Assembly: GCF_016428585.1 (NCBI RefSeq) | Contig: NZ_JAELVR010000001.1 | Span: 310,001-374,000, forward strand | Source of the DNA: Sedimentitalea arenosa | Lineage (GTDB): Bacteria > Pseudomonadota > Alphaproteobacteria > Rhodobacterales > Rhodobacteraceae | Length of the DNA: 64,000 bases | Direction: 5' to 3' | In this document: positions 41,400 through 50,197 of the stretch, piece by piece | Layout of the letters: the number at the start of each line of letters is the position of its first letter | Numbering within the stretch: position 1 is the stretch's first letter | The notes under the pieces: generated by a model | What the model was told of the DNA's origin: nothing | Databases searched by the model: none | What the model saw: the letters and a program-made list of their open reading frames with translations, nothing else | Program-made: the position numbers and the translations under genes

Positions 41400-43491
41400 G
41401 GCGGAGCTGCGCGGCCGGTCCCTGGATGATCTCACCTGGACGACGCTGGAGGGGATCGAGGTGCAGCCGCTCTACACGGCTGACGATCTCGCCGGGGTCA
41501 ACCATCTGGGGTCGATCCCCGGTGCCGCGCCCTTCACCCGCGGGGTCAAGGCGACGATGTATGCCGGGCGTCCCTGGACGATCCGGCAATATGCGGGCTT
41601 CTCGACCGCCGAGGAATCCAACGCCTTCTATCGCCGTGGCCTCGCCGCCGGGCAGCAGGGGGTCAGCGTCGCTTTCGATTTGGCCACGCATCGGGGCTAT
41701 GACAGCGACCATCCGCGCGTTGTCGGCGATGTGGGCAAGGCGGGCGTTGCGATCGATTCCGTCGAGGACATGAAAATCCTGTTCGATGGCATTCCGCTCG
41801 ACAAGGTCAGCGTCAGCATGACGATGAACGGCGCGGTGATCCCGATCCTCGCGAACTTCATCGTGACGGGCGAGGAGCAGGGCCATGACAGGTCAGTCCT
41901 GTCGGGCACCATCCAGAACGATATCCTCAAGGAGTTCATGGTCCGCAACACCTATGTCTATCCGCCGGAACCGAGCATGCGGATCGTGGCCGACATCATC
42001 GAATACACCGCGAACGAGATGCCCAGGTTCAACAGCATCTCGATCTCGGGCTACCATATGCAGGAAGCGGGCGCGAACCTCGTGCAGGAACTGGCCTATA
42101 CGCTGGCGGATGGGCGAGAATACGTGCGCACGGCGATCGCGCGCGGCATGGATGTCGACCGCTTCGCCGGGCGCTTGTCGTTCTTCTTCGCCATCGGCAT
42201 GAATTTCTTCATGGAGGCGGCCAAGCTGCGCGCCGCGCGGTTGCTCTGGCACCGCATCATGAGCGAGTTCGAACCCAAGAACCCCAAGTCGATGATGCTG
42301 CGCACCCATTGCCAGACCAGCGGTGTCAGCCTGCAGGAACAGGATCCCTACAACAACGTGGTGCGCACCGCCTACGAGGCGATGGCGGCAGCCTTGGGCG
42401 GCACCCAATCGCTGCACACCAACGCGCTGGACGAGGCGATTGCCCTGCCGACGGACTTCAGCGCCCGCATCGCGCGCAACACACAGCTGATCCTGCAGGA
42501 GGAAACCGGCATCACCAACGTGGTCGATCCGCTGGCCGGCTCCTACTACGTCGAGAAGCTGACCCATGACCTGGCCACCGAAGCGTGGAAGCTGATCGAG
42601 GAAGTGGAGGAGATGGGCGGGATGACCAAGGCGGTCGCCAGCGGCCTGCCGAAGCTGCGGATCGAGGAAAGTGCCGCGCGGCGCCAGGCGATGATCGACC
42701 GGGGCGAGGAAGTGATCGTCGGCGTGAACAAGTATCGCCTGCAGAAAGAGGACGAACTCGACATCCTCGACATCGACAACGCCAAGGTCCGCGAATCCCA
42801 GGTCGCGCGGCTCGAGCGGATCCGGTCCGAACGGGACCAGGCCGCCTGCGACGCGGCGCTCACCGAAATCACTCGCCGCGCAACCGAGGGCGGCAATCTT
42901 CTCGAAGCGGCCGTCGAGGCCGCGCGCGCTCGGGCCTCTGTCGGAGAAATCAGCATGGCAATGGAAAAGGCATTCGGACGTCACCGCGCGGAAGTAAAGA
43001 CGCTCGCGGGCGTCTATGGCGCGGCCTACGAGGGCGACGAAGGCTTCGCCGCGATCCAGAAATCGGTCGAAGAGTTCGCCGAGGCGGAGGGCCGCCGGCC
43101 GCGGATGCTCGTGGTCAAGATGGGCCAGGACGGACATGACCGGGGCGCCAAGGTGATCGCGACGGCCTTCGCGGATATCGGGTTCGATGTCGACGTGGGC
43201 CCGCTGTTCCAGACCCCGCAGGAGGCGGCGCAGGATGCGGTCGACAACGACGTGCACGTGATCGGGATCTCCTCGCAGGCGGCCGGTCACAAGACGCTGG
43301 CCCCGCAGCTGGTGGCCGCGCTCAAGGAGGCCGGGGCCGAGGACATCATCGTGATCTGCGGCGGTGTCATCCCGCAGCAGGACTACAAGTTCCTGCGGGA
43401 CAACGGGGTCAAGGCGATCTTCGGGCCGGGCACCAACATTCCCGAGGCGGCACAGGATATCCTCAGGCTGATCCGCGACGCGCGGGCCTGA
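41362..43491 (+). CDS. methylmalonyl-CoA mutase, B12-dependent, single chain
   Basis: Enzyme of 709 residues that rearranges (R)-methylmalonyl-CoA to succinyl-CoA using adenosylcobalamin. The catalytic TIM barrel fills about 1-560, with [20 protein letters not shown] and [20 protein letters not shown]. The cobalamin domain follows at about 570-709 with the base-off motif [18 protein letters not shown] (histidine that ligates cobalt), and [16 protein letters not shown] plus [10 protein letters not shown]. Single-chain form similar to the ScpA/MCM alpha chain. The ATG at 41362 follows AAGAGGAAGATCAC. The chaperone MeaB and the epimerase are not in the window. Confidence 0.97.
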   Translation: MTSDKDEWKALAEAELRGRSLDDLTWTTLEGIEVQPLYTADDLAGVNHLGSIPGAAPFTRGVKATMYAGRPWTIRQYAGFSTAEESNAFYRRGLAAGQQGVSVAFDLATHRGYDSDHPRVVGDVGKAGVAIDSVEDMKILFDGIPLDKVSVSMTMNGAVIPILANFIVTGEEQGHDRSVLSGTIQNDILKEFMVRNTYVYPPEPSMRIVADIIEYTANEMPRFNSISISGYHMQEAGANLVQELAYTLADGREYVRTAIARGMDVDRFAGRLSFFFAIGMNFFMEAAKLRAARLLWHRIMSEFEPKNPKSMMLRTHCQTSGVSLQEQDPYNNVVRTAYEAMAAALGGTQSLHTNALDEAIALPTDFSARIARNTQLILQEETGITNVVDPLAGSYYVEKLTHDLATEAWKLIEEVEEMGGMTKAVASGLPKLRIEESAARRQAMIDRGEEVIVGVNKYRLQKEDELDILDIDNAKVRESQVARLERIRSERDQAACDAALTEITRRATEGGNLLEAAVEAARARASVGEISMAMEKAFGRHRAEVKTLAGVYGAAYEGDEGFAAIQKSVEEFAEAEGRRPRMLVVKMGQDGHDRGAKVIATAFADIGFDVDVGPLFQTPQEAAQDAVDNDVHVIGISSQAAGHKTLAPQLVAALKEAGAEDIIVICGGVIPQQDYKFLRDNGVKAIFGPGTNIPEAAQDILRLIRDARA

Positions 43492-43976
43492 TGCGAAAGC
43501 GCGCCCGCATCCTTGCGGGCATGGCGGCGGGTGCCCTGTGGGCGCTCGCCGTTGTCGGCGGGCCGCAACTGGCGGGTCTGCCCTACTTGCCGGCGCCCCT
43601 GTCCGTGCCCGGAGCCCTCGTTCCGCCGGGGATCGTTATGGCGGCGATGATCGGTCGCCTGGCGCAGCGACGCTTTTGGGATGATGCGCTCATCGACGGG
43701 CAGGACTTTCCATCCGGCAGCCCCGGCTGGGTCGATCAGCGCGTGCTGCACAACACGATCGAACAGGTGGTCCTGGCGCTCGTCACCTGGCCCTTCGTGG
43801 CACTGACCCTTGGTGGCGGCGTCGTCCTCGTGATGGGCGTGGCGTTCGCCCTCTCACGGCTTGCCTTCTGGATCGGGTATCACGCGGCTCCGCCACTGCG
43901 CGCCTTCGGCTTCGCCGCGACCTTCTACACAACGGTGTTGGCGGCATTCTGGGCGGTATTTGCCTGGGCGATCTGA
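43491..43976 (+). CDS. MAPEG-family membrane protein
   Basis: Membrane protein of 161 residues with four hydrophobic helices. The MAPEG pattern is seen as VLHNTIEQVVLALVTWPFVA (helix two) and FALSRLAFWIGYHAAPPLRA (helix three to four). MAPEG covers glutathione transferases and leukotriene C4 synthases in eukaryotes; bacterial members near acyl-CoA genes are uncharacterised. The ATG overlaps the mutase stop (TGATG), so it is translated from the same transcript. Confidence 0.85.
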   Translation: MRKRARILAGMAAGALWALAVVGGPQLAGLPYLPAPLSVPGALVPPGIVMAAMIGRLAQRRFWDDALIDGQDFPSGSPGWVDQRVLHNTIEQVVLALVTWPFVALTLGGGVVLVMGVAFALSRLAFWIGYHAAPPLRAFGFAATFYTTVLAAFWAVFAWAI

Positions 43977-43985
43977 TGGCGACCA

Positions 43986-44017
43986 AACCCGGGCAACCGT
44001 GATCGGTTACCCGGGTT
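43986..44017. terminator. hairpin between the convergent MAPEG and nhaA genes
   Basis: Long stem AACCCGGG-C-AACCG (43986-43999) / CGGTT-A-CCCGGGTT (44004-44017) with one mismatch and a TGAT loop, filling the 44-base gap between the two stop codons. It can stop transcription from both sides; T-tracts are short. Confidence 0.7.
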
Positions 44018-44020
44018 GAT

Positions 44021-45205
44021 TTACTGCGCCGGTGCCATGGCGTTCCGGGGCTCGAGGCGCGCGGCCAGCATGAGCGCGGAATAGCCCAGAAGCCCCGACA
44101 CGATGGATCCCGACAGAACCCCGGCGCGGACCTGGTTCATCATGGCCGCGTCGGAGAAGCTCAGCCCGCCAATGAAAAGCGACATGGTGAAACCCACGCC
44201 GGCGAGACAGGCGATCCCGTAGATGTGAAGGTAGTTGGCCCCAGCGGGAAGCCGCGCGAGACCGGTCTTGACCATCAACACGGTCAGGCCGAACACACCC
44301 ACCTGCTTGCCGATCAGCAGACCGAGCGCGATGCCCAGAGGCAGCGGCTGCATCAGCGAGTCGAGCGTCATTCCCTGCAGTACGACACCCGCGTTGGCGA
44401 AGGCGAAAATCGGAATGATCAGGTAGAGCACATAAGGCGCGAGGGCATGTTCCAGCGAATGCAGCGGTGACTTGCCCCACTTGTCCTTCAGCGGGATGCA
44501 GAACGCGGTGACCACACCGGCAAGCGTCGCGTGCACGCCGGATTTCAGCACGAAATACCACATGATCGTGCCCAGAAGGATGGCCGGGGCGATGCGGTGT
44601 GCGCCTTTGAGATTGAGCCAGATCAGGCCGGCAAGCGGCAGCAGCGCCAGCAGCAGGTAATCGACTTTCAGATTTGCGGTGTAGAACAGCGCGATGATGA
44701 TGATCGCGCCGAGGTCGTCGAGAATCGCGAGGGTCAGAAGAAAGACCTTGAGCGAGACCGGTGCCCGGTTCCCGACCAGCGCCAGTATGCCGAGCGCAAA
44801 GGCGATATCCGTCGCTGCCGGAATCGCCCAGCCATCGATGCTGGGCAGGCCCCAGTTGAAATAGGCGAAGACCAGCGCCGGCAGGGCCATACCGCCGATG
44901 GCGGCGACGCCGGGCAGCACGACGTCACGCGGGTTCTTCAGCTTGCCTTCCATCAGCTCGCGTTTCAGTTCGAGTCCGATCAGAAAGAAGAAGATCGCCA
45001 TCAACCCGTCGTTGATCCAGAGGATCAGCGGTTTTTCGAGCCCCTCGCCGTTCACCTGCACCGAAACGATGCTGCCGAGAACGTCCTGGTAGTAGACGGC
45101 AAGAGAGGAATTCGCGACGATCATCGCGGCCACGGCGGCGGCCATCAACAGGATGCCCCCGGAGGCTTCGTGGCTGAAAAACTTGTCAATCGCGCGAAGT
45201 AGCAT
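44021..45205 (-). CDS. nhaA: Na+/H+ antiporter NhaA
   Basis: Inner-membrane antiporter of 394 residues with twelve helices. The ion-binding aspartates of E. coli NhaA are conserved: Asp in AIPAATDIAFALGILAL and the pair in LAILDDLGAIIIIALFYT. It expels Na+ in exchange for protons and matters in a saline habitat and at alkaline pH. The ATG at 45205 follows AGAGGGATAGG. A hairpin lies directly past the stop codon. No nhaR-like regulator gene is adjacent. Confidence 0.97.
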   Translation of the reverse strand: MLLRAIDKFFSHEASGGILLMAAAVAAMIVANSSLAVYYQDVLGSIVSVQVNGEGLEKPLILWINDGLMAIFFFLIGLELKRELMEGKLKNPRDVVLPGVAAIGGMALPALVFAYFNWGLPSIDGWAIPAATDIAFALGILALVGNRAPVSLKVFLLTLAILDDLGAIIIIALFYTANLKVDYLLLALLPLAGLIWLNLKGAHRIAPAILLGTIMWYFVLKSGVHATLAGVVTAFCIPLKDKWGKSPLHSLEHALAPYVLYLIIPIFAFANAGVVLQGMTLDSLMQPLPLGIALGLLIGKQVGVFGLTVLMVKTGLARLPAGANYLHIYGIACLAGVGFTMSLFIGGLSFSDAAMMNQVRAGVLSGSIVSGLLGYSALMLAARLEPRNAMAPAQ

Positions 45206-45343
45206 CCTATCCCTCTGATTTTGTCAGGTATTCGGGCAAAGATGGGTCGGTCCGCCGTGAAAACAATAGTCTTGCGTGGGTTTCGGGTCGATTTGCGTGT
45301 TTTTTGCCTTTCGTCGGCGGCGCTCGCACGTCACTGTCCGGTC

Positions 45344-45955
45344 ATGATCCGTCTTGACCATATCGCGGTGGCCGGCACCACTCTGGAGGACGCGGCCGCG
45401 GCCGTGGAGGTCGCGCTTGGCGTGCGGTTGCATCCGGGTGGCACGCACGATCTCTTCGGAACTCACAACCGCTTGCTCGGGCTCGCCGATGGGCTCTATG
45501 TCGAAGCCATCGCCCAAGACCCTGATGCGGCGGCGCCGGCGATCCCGCGCTGGTTCGATCTTGATCGGTTCTCGGGGCCAGCGCGTCTGTCCAACTGGAT
45601 CTGCGCCACCGACTGCTTGAGTGACGCGTTGGAACACCTTCCCGAGGCGGGACGCGCGGTGGCCCTGCGCCGCGGAGACCTGCGCTGGCAGATGGCGGTG
45701 CCCGATGACGGACGGCTGAGCTTTGACAACCTGCACCCGGCGCTGATCTGCTGGCAGAGTCCCGTCCACCCGAGCGCCCTGCTGCCCGCCTCGGGCTGCT
45801 CTCTGCGCCGTCTGGTCGTGTCTCACCCGGAGGCCAGGGCGTTGCAGGATCTCGTCGCGTCTGTTTTGCAGGATGAACGCGTCGTCTTCGATCCGGGCCC
45901 GGCGGGGTTGATCGCCGAAATCCAAACACCGCACGGGATGAGGACGCTGGCATGA
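45344..45955 (+). CDS. VOC-superfamily (glyoxalase-like) protein
   Basis: Protein of 203 residues beginning MIRLDHIAVAGTTLEDAAAA, the typical first strand and helix of glyoxalase-like domains with a metal-ligand histidine (His6). The motif HPGGTHDLFGTHNRLLGLAD and later GLYVEAIAQDP contain further ligand candidates. It belongs with Glyoxalase_3-type proteins of unknown substrate. It is not the short methylmalonyl-CoA epimerase despite lying near the mutase gene, being longer and of a different layout. The ATG at 45344 fits the domain start. The stop overlaps the next start (ATGA). Confidence 0.85.
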   Translation: MIRLDHIAVAGTTLEDAAAAVEVALGVRLHPGGTHDLFGTHNRLLGLADGLYVEAIAQDPDAAAPAIPRWFDLDRFSGPARLSNWICATDCLSDALEHLPEAGRAVALRRGDLRWQMAVPDDGRLSFDNLHPALICWQSPVHPSALLPASGCSLRRLVVSHPEARALQDLVASVLQDERVVFDPGPAGLIAEIQTPHGMRTLA

Positions 45956-46476
45956 TCCTGCGCCCCGCGCGGCCGGAGGACGCCACCGCGATCTGTGCCA
46001 TCCTCAATCCGATCATCCGCGATACGCTCGTGACCTTTGCACAGGAATCGCGCAGCGCCGCATCGGTCGCGGAGGATATCGCGCGTCGCGCGCCGGCCTA
46101 TATCGTCGCAGAACGCGCTGACCGCATTGTGGGCTTTTCGACCTATGGCCCGTTCCGCTCTGGGGTGGGCTATGCGCGGACATGCGAGCACACCACCTAT
46201 CTTGCGCCGGATGCGCGCGGGCAGGGGATCGGACGGAAACTCCTGCACCACCTTGAAACGGTTGCGCACGCGCAGTCGGTTCATGTTCTGGTCGCCGCGA
46301 TCAGCGCCGCCAATCCCGGCGCGATCGCGTTCCATGAGCGGCTCGGCTTTGCCCATGTCGGGCGTATGCCCGAAGTCGGCTTCAAGCAGGGGCGGTGGCT
46401 GGATCTCGTCCTGATGCAGAAGGGTCTGGACCAGGGACAAGATGGCGCGCCTGACTCCGGCGCGGCGGCGCTATAG
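45952..46476 (+). CDS. GNAT N-acetyltransferase, phosphinothricin-acetyltransferase type
   Basis: Acetyltransferase of 174 residues. It begins MILRPARPEDATAICAILNP and carries the acetyl-CoA loop in LAPDARGQGIGRKLLHHLET (R/QxxGxG/A) and the C-terminal NPGAIAFHERLGFAHVGRMP. This is the PAT/YncA subgroup, which acetylates phosphinothricin, methionine sulfone/sulfoximine or small amines. Start overlaps the VOC stop (ATGA), indicating translational coupling. The resistance role named by homology need not be the natural one. Confidence 0.92.
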   Translation: MILRPARPEDATAICAILNPIIRDTLVTFAQESRSAASVAEDIARRAPAYIVAERADRIVGFSTYGPFRSGVGYARTCEHTTYLAPDARGQGIGRKLLHHLETVAHAQSVHVLVAAISAANPGAIAFHERLGFAHVGRMPEVGFKQGRWLDLVLMQKGLDQGQDGAPDSGAAAL

Positions 46477-46485
46477 ACTGCCCTC

Positions 46486-47166
46486 ATGTCGCTCTGGACC
46501 CGCATATCGGACGCGCTCGCCGCGCTGGCGCAAGGTGAAAGCCTTGCCGAAGTGTTCGAGCGCCTGCGCACGCCGCCCGAACGCCGCGTCGCCTTTGCCA
46601 TCGCAGTCATTGCGTTGGGGGCGAAGATGGCCAAGGCCGATGGCCACGTCACTCGCGACGAGGTCGCGGCCTTTCGCGAGGTGTTCCAGATCGCCCGTGC
46701 CGACGAGGCAGGCGCGGCGAAGGTCTTCAACCTGGCGCGCACCGACATCGCCGGATACCAGGAATATGCGCAGCGCATCCGCGCGATGTTCAGCGAAGAC
46801 CCCAAGACGCTCTGCGATCTCATGGAAGGCCTGTTTCACATCGCCATGGCGGATGGGTTCTATCATCCGGGAGAAAACAGGTTTCTCGAGGATGTGGCCG
46901 AGATTTTCGGTGTACCCGAACCCGATTTCCGCGCCCTGCGTGCCCGGTTCGTGCCCGATGCAAAGCCTGATCCCTACACGGTCCTCGGAGTGACGCCGCA
47001 GACCCCGATGCCGGAGATCCGGAGAGCCTGGCGCAGGTTGGTTCAGGAAACCCATCCGGACAGCATGATGGCGCGGGGTGTGCCACCCGAGGCGATCAAG
47101 CTGGCGGAAAAACGGATGGTGGACATCAATCGCGCCTGGGAAGACATCAACGACGCGGCCGCCTGA
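46486..47166 (+). CDS. TerB-DnaJ protein, DjlA-like co-chaperone
   Basis: Protein of 226 residues: a TerB domain at about 30-150 (FAIAVIALGAKMAKADGHVT, later FHIAMADGFYHPGENRFLED) and a C-terminal J domain at about 163-226 (PYTVLGVTPQTPMPEIRRAW) with the HPD motif intact in ETHPDSMM. The J domain would stimulate a DnaK ATPase. Unlike E. coli DjlA there is no N-terminal membrane helix, so it is probably cytosolic. It begins 9 bases after the acetyltransferase stop and its own stop overlaps the next start. Confidence 0.92.
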   Translation: MSLWTRISDALAALAQGESLAEVFERLRTPPERRVAFAIAVIALGAKMAKADGHVTRDEVAAFREVFQIARADEAGAAKVFNLARTDIAGYQEYAQRIRAMFSEDPKTLCDLMEGLFHIAMADGFYHPGENRFLEDVAEIFGVPEPDFRALRARFVPDAKPDPYTVLGVTPQTPMPEIRRAWRRLVQETHPDSMMARGVPPEAIKLAEKRMVDINRAWEDINDAAA

Positions 47167-48167
47167 TGCGCCTTGCCACCTATAACGTCGAATGGTTCGC
47201 CAACCTCTTTGACGATCAGGACAAGCTGATACTCGATGACGGATGGTCCGGCCGTCGTGACGTGACCCGTGCCCAGCAGATCGAGGCGTTGGCGATGGTC
47301 TTCACGGCATTGGACGCCGACGCGGTGATGATCATCGAAGCGCCCAACACGGGGCGACGGCAGAACACCGTGCGCGCGCTCGAACATTTCGCCGAGGCGT
47401 TCGACCTCAGATCCAACCGCGCTGTGATCGGCTTCGCCAACGCCACCCATCAGGAAATCGCGTTGCTCTATGATCCGGCCGCTCTCGATGCGCGTCACGA
47501 TCCGCGCGGGCAGAAGGAGGCGCAGCACGCCCCGCGGTTCGATACCGTTTTCCGCATCGATCTCGACATCGATGCCACCGAAGACAAGGTCGAGTTCTCC
47601 AAGCCGCCGCTGGAACTGGAGGTGACGACCCGCCGAGGCACGGTTCTGCGCCTGATCGGGGCGCATCTGAAGTCCAAGGCGCCGCACAGTGCGACCACCC
47701 GCGATGCCGTGATGCGCCTGTCGATCGCCAACCGGCGCAAACAGCTGGCGCAGGCGGTCTGGCTGAGGCGGCGGATCGACCGACATCTCAAAGAGGGCAC
47801 CCCGGTGATCCTGATGGGCGATCTGAACGACGGCCCCGGGCTCGACGAATTCGAGCACCTGTTCGGGCGGTCCTCGGTCGAGATCCTGTTGGGAGAGGAC
47901 CTGCACGATCCGAACGCCCGCGAGGCATTGTCGCCGAGGCACGGCCTCGCCCCGACCAGCGCGCGCTTCCACCTGCCGGATCAGGGCCGCTATCTGAGCG
48001 CGCTGCTGGACTATGTGATGATCTCGAGCGACCTGATGAGCCGCACGCCGGTTTGGCGCATCTGGCATCCGCTGGAGGATGCGAAATGCTGGGCCAACGT
48101 GGACCTGCGCGAGGCGTTGTTGACCGCGTCCGATCATTTTCCGGTATCGCTGGACCTCGCAATCTGA
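47166..48167 (+). CDS. endonuclease/exonuclease/phosphatase family protein
   Basis: Cytosolic protein of 333 residues with the EEP fold: MRLATYNVEWFANLFDD (Asn and Glu metal residues), LIGAHLKSKAPH, VILMGDLNDGPG (catalytic Asp-Asn) and the final SDHFPVSLDLAI (Asp-His pair). Substrates in the superfamily range from DNA to phosphoinositides and sphingomyelin; none can be chosen here. The ATG overlaps the DjlA-like stop (TGATG), the last link in a VOC-GNAT-DjlA-EEP chain with gaps of 9 bases or less. Confidence 0.9.
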   Translation: MRLATYNVEWFANLFDDQDKLILDDGWSGRRDVTRAQQIEALAMVFTALDADAVMIIEAPNTGRRQNTVRALEHFAEAFDLRSNRAVIGFANATHQEIALLYDPAALDARHDPRGQKEAQHAPRFDTVFRIDLDIDATEDKVEFSKPPLELEVTTRRGTVLRLIGAHLKSKAPHSATTRDAVMRLSIANRRKQLAQAVWLRRRIDRHLKEGTPVILMGDLNDGPGLDEFEHLFGRSSVEILLGEDLHDPNAREALSPRHGLAPTSARFHLPDQGRYLSALLDYVMISSDLMSRTPVWRIWHPLEDAKCWANVDLREALLTASDHFPVSLDLAI

Positions 48168-48205
48168 GCTTTGAAAATTCGTGTCGCGGGACATATGATG
48201 AGTTC

Positions 48206-48577
48206 ATGAAACGCTCTCTCATCCTCGCCGTCATCCTGTCCGTCCACCTCACGCCGGTCGCGGCGCAGGAGAAGAGTGAGGGTGAAACCCTGATGGAACG
48301 TGGCCTCGAGCTGTTCTTCGAAGGGCTGCGCGACCAGATGTCCCCGGCGCTCGAGAGCATGCGCGAGCTGGCCGAGGAATACGGTCCGGCACTGTCGAGC
48401 TTCTTGGAAGAAATGGGACCGGCCTTCGGTCGGATGCTCGACCAGGTGCAGGATTGGTCGGCCTACGAACCGCCGGAAATCCTGCCCAACGGCGACATCA
48501 TCATTCGCAAGAAACCGCAACCCGAGACGCCTGTCGAGCCTGAAGACCCTCCGCCTGCCGGGCAGACCGATATCTGA
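48206..48577 (+). CDS. exported protein of unknown function, 123 residues
   Basis: Signal peptide MKRSLILAVILSVHLTPVAA, then a helical acidic region with a repeated look: GLELFFEGLRDQMSPALESM, RELAEEYGPALSSFLEEMGP. It ends with DWSAYEPPEILPNGDIIIRK and a Pro/Glu-rich tail. Relatives in Rhodobacteraceae are sometimes labelled AAA+ family ATPase, which is wrong for a 120-residue exported protein without P-loop. Function unknown. The ATG at 48206 opens the signal peptide; the frame is open upstream inside the EEP gene. Confidence 0.82.
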   Translation: MKRSLILAVILSVHLTPVAAQEKSEGETLMERGLELFFEGLRDQMSPALESMRELAEEYGPALSSFLEEMGPAFGRMLDQVQDWSAYEPPEILPNGDIIIRKKPQPETPVEPEDPPPAGQTDI

Positions 48578-48603
48578 CAAGAGCCTGTCAAGGTCCGAGG
48601 CGC

Positions 48604-50148
48604 TCAGCGCGCTTGTGTGACGGTGAGTTCAGCCTGAAGCGCGGATGCGAGAGACTGCAATCGTGCCTCTGCGACTTCGCCGAAAAGTGGTTCGGCCTCT
48701 GGTGACAGGCGGAACTGCAAATGGCGTTTCTTGGGCTGCCAGACCAACGTGCTGCGGTTCGTGTCCTTGCGCATCAGGAGCATCGCGCCGAAGCGCATTG
48801 CCTTGCCCAGAACCTCCGCCTCCTGCTGCCGTTTTTCGTCGAGGAGGGTGAACATGTCATCGAACCGCGTGCCTTCGCGTTTGTTGCGGTATCGGTGCAT
48901 CAGGGCGAGGCCCAGAAATACCCGCTCGGAATGCTTCAGCCCGCCGAGATTGGCGCGGGTCGCGTTGTCGAAACAGATTTCAGCACGATAGTCCGGATGG
49001 GCACGCCAACTGACGTCGTGCAAAAGGCAGGCCGCCTTGACCAGCCGCTTCTGGGCGGCGGGGGCCGATTTGAACAACGGCATCACGAAATCGAACAGGG
49101 TTTTGCCGAAGCCCGGAAACCGCGCGTCCTTGGACTCGGCAAAGCGGCAAGCCTCGATCAGAGGATCGCGATCGCGCAAGCGTTGGGGCATCTGTTCATA
49201 CAGCAGGCCCTCGCGGATGCCATAGCTCGACACCGCGATATCCTTGGGTTTGAAGGTGCGCACGAGGCGGGCGAGCACGTCGCAGGCCATCGGCACCAGC
49301 GCCATCCGCGCGGCGGATACGCCGGCATCGTTTCGGATCTGCTCGAAATCACTCTTCTCGATGAACTTGATGGTCGCACGCACGTCGCTCGGCGTCATGC
49401 GATATTCATGCAGCACGTGCAGCGGATAGGCGCGTCGCAGCATGTCGATCCGGGCGATCGCCCGCCAACTGCCGCCGACAAGGAACAGGCGGTCACGTTG
49501 CGCGCCCATCGTTTCGCTCAGGCGTGCCATCGTGTCTTGGATATGCGCCTTGCGCGCCTTGCGCCCGCCCGTGATCCCCGCCAGCTTGAGCGGACCGAGA
49601 GCCGATGTCACGCGCTTGCCGACCCGTCCGTCCTTGATTTCCGCCAGTTCCATGCTGGAGCCGCCGATGTCGCAGACCAGGCCGTACGAGCCCGGCCAGC
49701 CCAGCAGAACCCCTTGAGCCGACAGGCGGGCCTCTTCCTCGCCGTCGATCACCCAGAGCCTGAGACCGGTTTCGCGCAGCACCTCCTCGCGGAAGGCCGG
49801 TCCGTCCTTGGCGTCGCGCACGGCGGCGGTGGCGACCACCGACAGCGGTGGAAGCTCCATCCCCTCGGCGAGGTGCTGGAAGCGGCGCAACGCCGCCAGC
49901 GCGCGCACGCGGCCCTCGGGGTTCAGCTGTCCCGTTTCGGACAGACCAGCGCCCAAGCCGCACATGATCTTTTCGTTGTAGAAATAGGCCGGGCTGCGCG
50001 CCGCACCGTCAAACACCACCAGACGGACGGAGTTCGATCCAACGTCCACGACGCCGACGCGCGACAGGGCGCGGGCACTCGGGCTGTCAAACAGGGCGCG
50101 GCCGAACGGGCCCCAGTCCGGATTGGCAGAGTCAGTTTGCAGGTTCAT
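48604..50148 (-). CDS. ppx: exopolyphosphatase / Ppx-GppA family
   Basis: Phosphatase of 514 residues. N-terminal ASKHA fold: VGVVDVGSNSVRLVVFDG with the phosphate loop, VATAAVRDAKDG, and VCDIGGSSMELAEI. The C-terminal half (about 315-514) has an HD-like helical region with LLHDVSWRAHPDYRAE. It removes terminal phosphate from polyphosphate and may also act on pppGpp. It lies 49 bases downstream of ppk1 on the same strand, so polyphosphate synthesis and breakdown are encoded together. ATG 50148 was chosen; an in-frame ATG at 50217 lies inside ppk1. Confidence 0.94.
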   Translation of the reverse strand: MNLQTDSANPDWGPFGRALFDSPSARALSRVGVVDVGSNSVRLVVFDGAARSPAYFYNEKIMCGLGAGLSETGQLNPEGRVRALAALRRFQHLAEGMELPPLSVVATAAVRDAKDGPAFREEVLRETGLRLWVIDGEEEARLSAQGVLLGWPGSYGLVCDIGGSSMELAEIKDGRVGKRVTSALGPLKLAGITGGRKARKAHIQDTMARLSETMGAQRDRLFLVGGSWRAIARIDMLRRAYPLHVLHEYRMTPSDVRATIKFIEKSDFEQIRNDAGVSAARMALVPMACDVLARLVRTFKPKDIAVSSYGIREGLLYEQMPQRLRDRDPLIEACRFAESKDARFPGFGKTLFDFVMPLFKSAPAAQKRLVKAACLLHDVSWRAHPDYRAEICFDNATRANLGGLKHSERVFLGLALMHRYRNKREGTRFDDMFTLLDEKRQQEAEVLGKAMRFGAMLLMRKDTNRSTLVWQPKKRHLQFRLSPEAEPLFGEVAEARLQSLASALQAELTVTQAR

Positions 50149-50197
50149 GTCGCCCCCGGATCGTTCCGGCCCAAAATGCGCCAAGCGGCGGCACGGG

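Noticed and set aside
45344-45955. Methylmalonyl-CoA epimerase
   Set aside because: The protein is in the same superfamily but is 203 residues with a different motif layout, and is coupled to an acetyltransferase gene, not the mutase.
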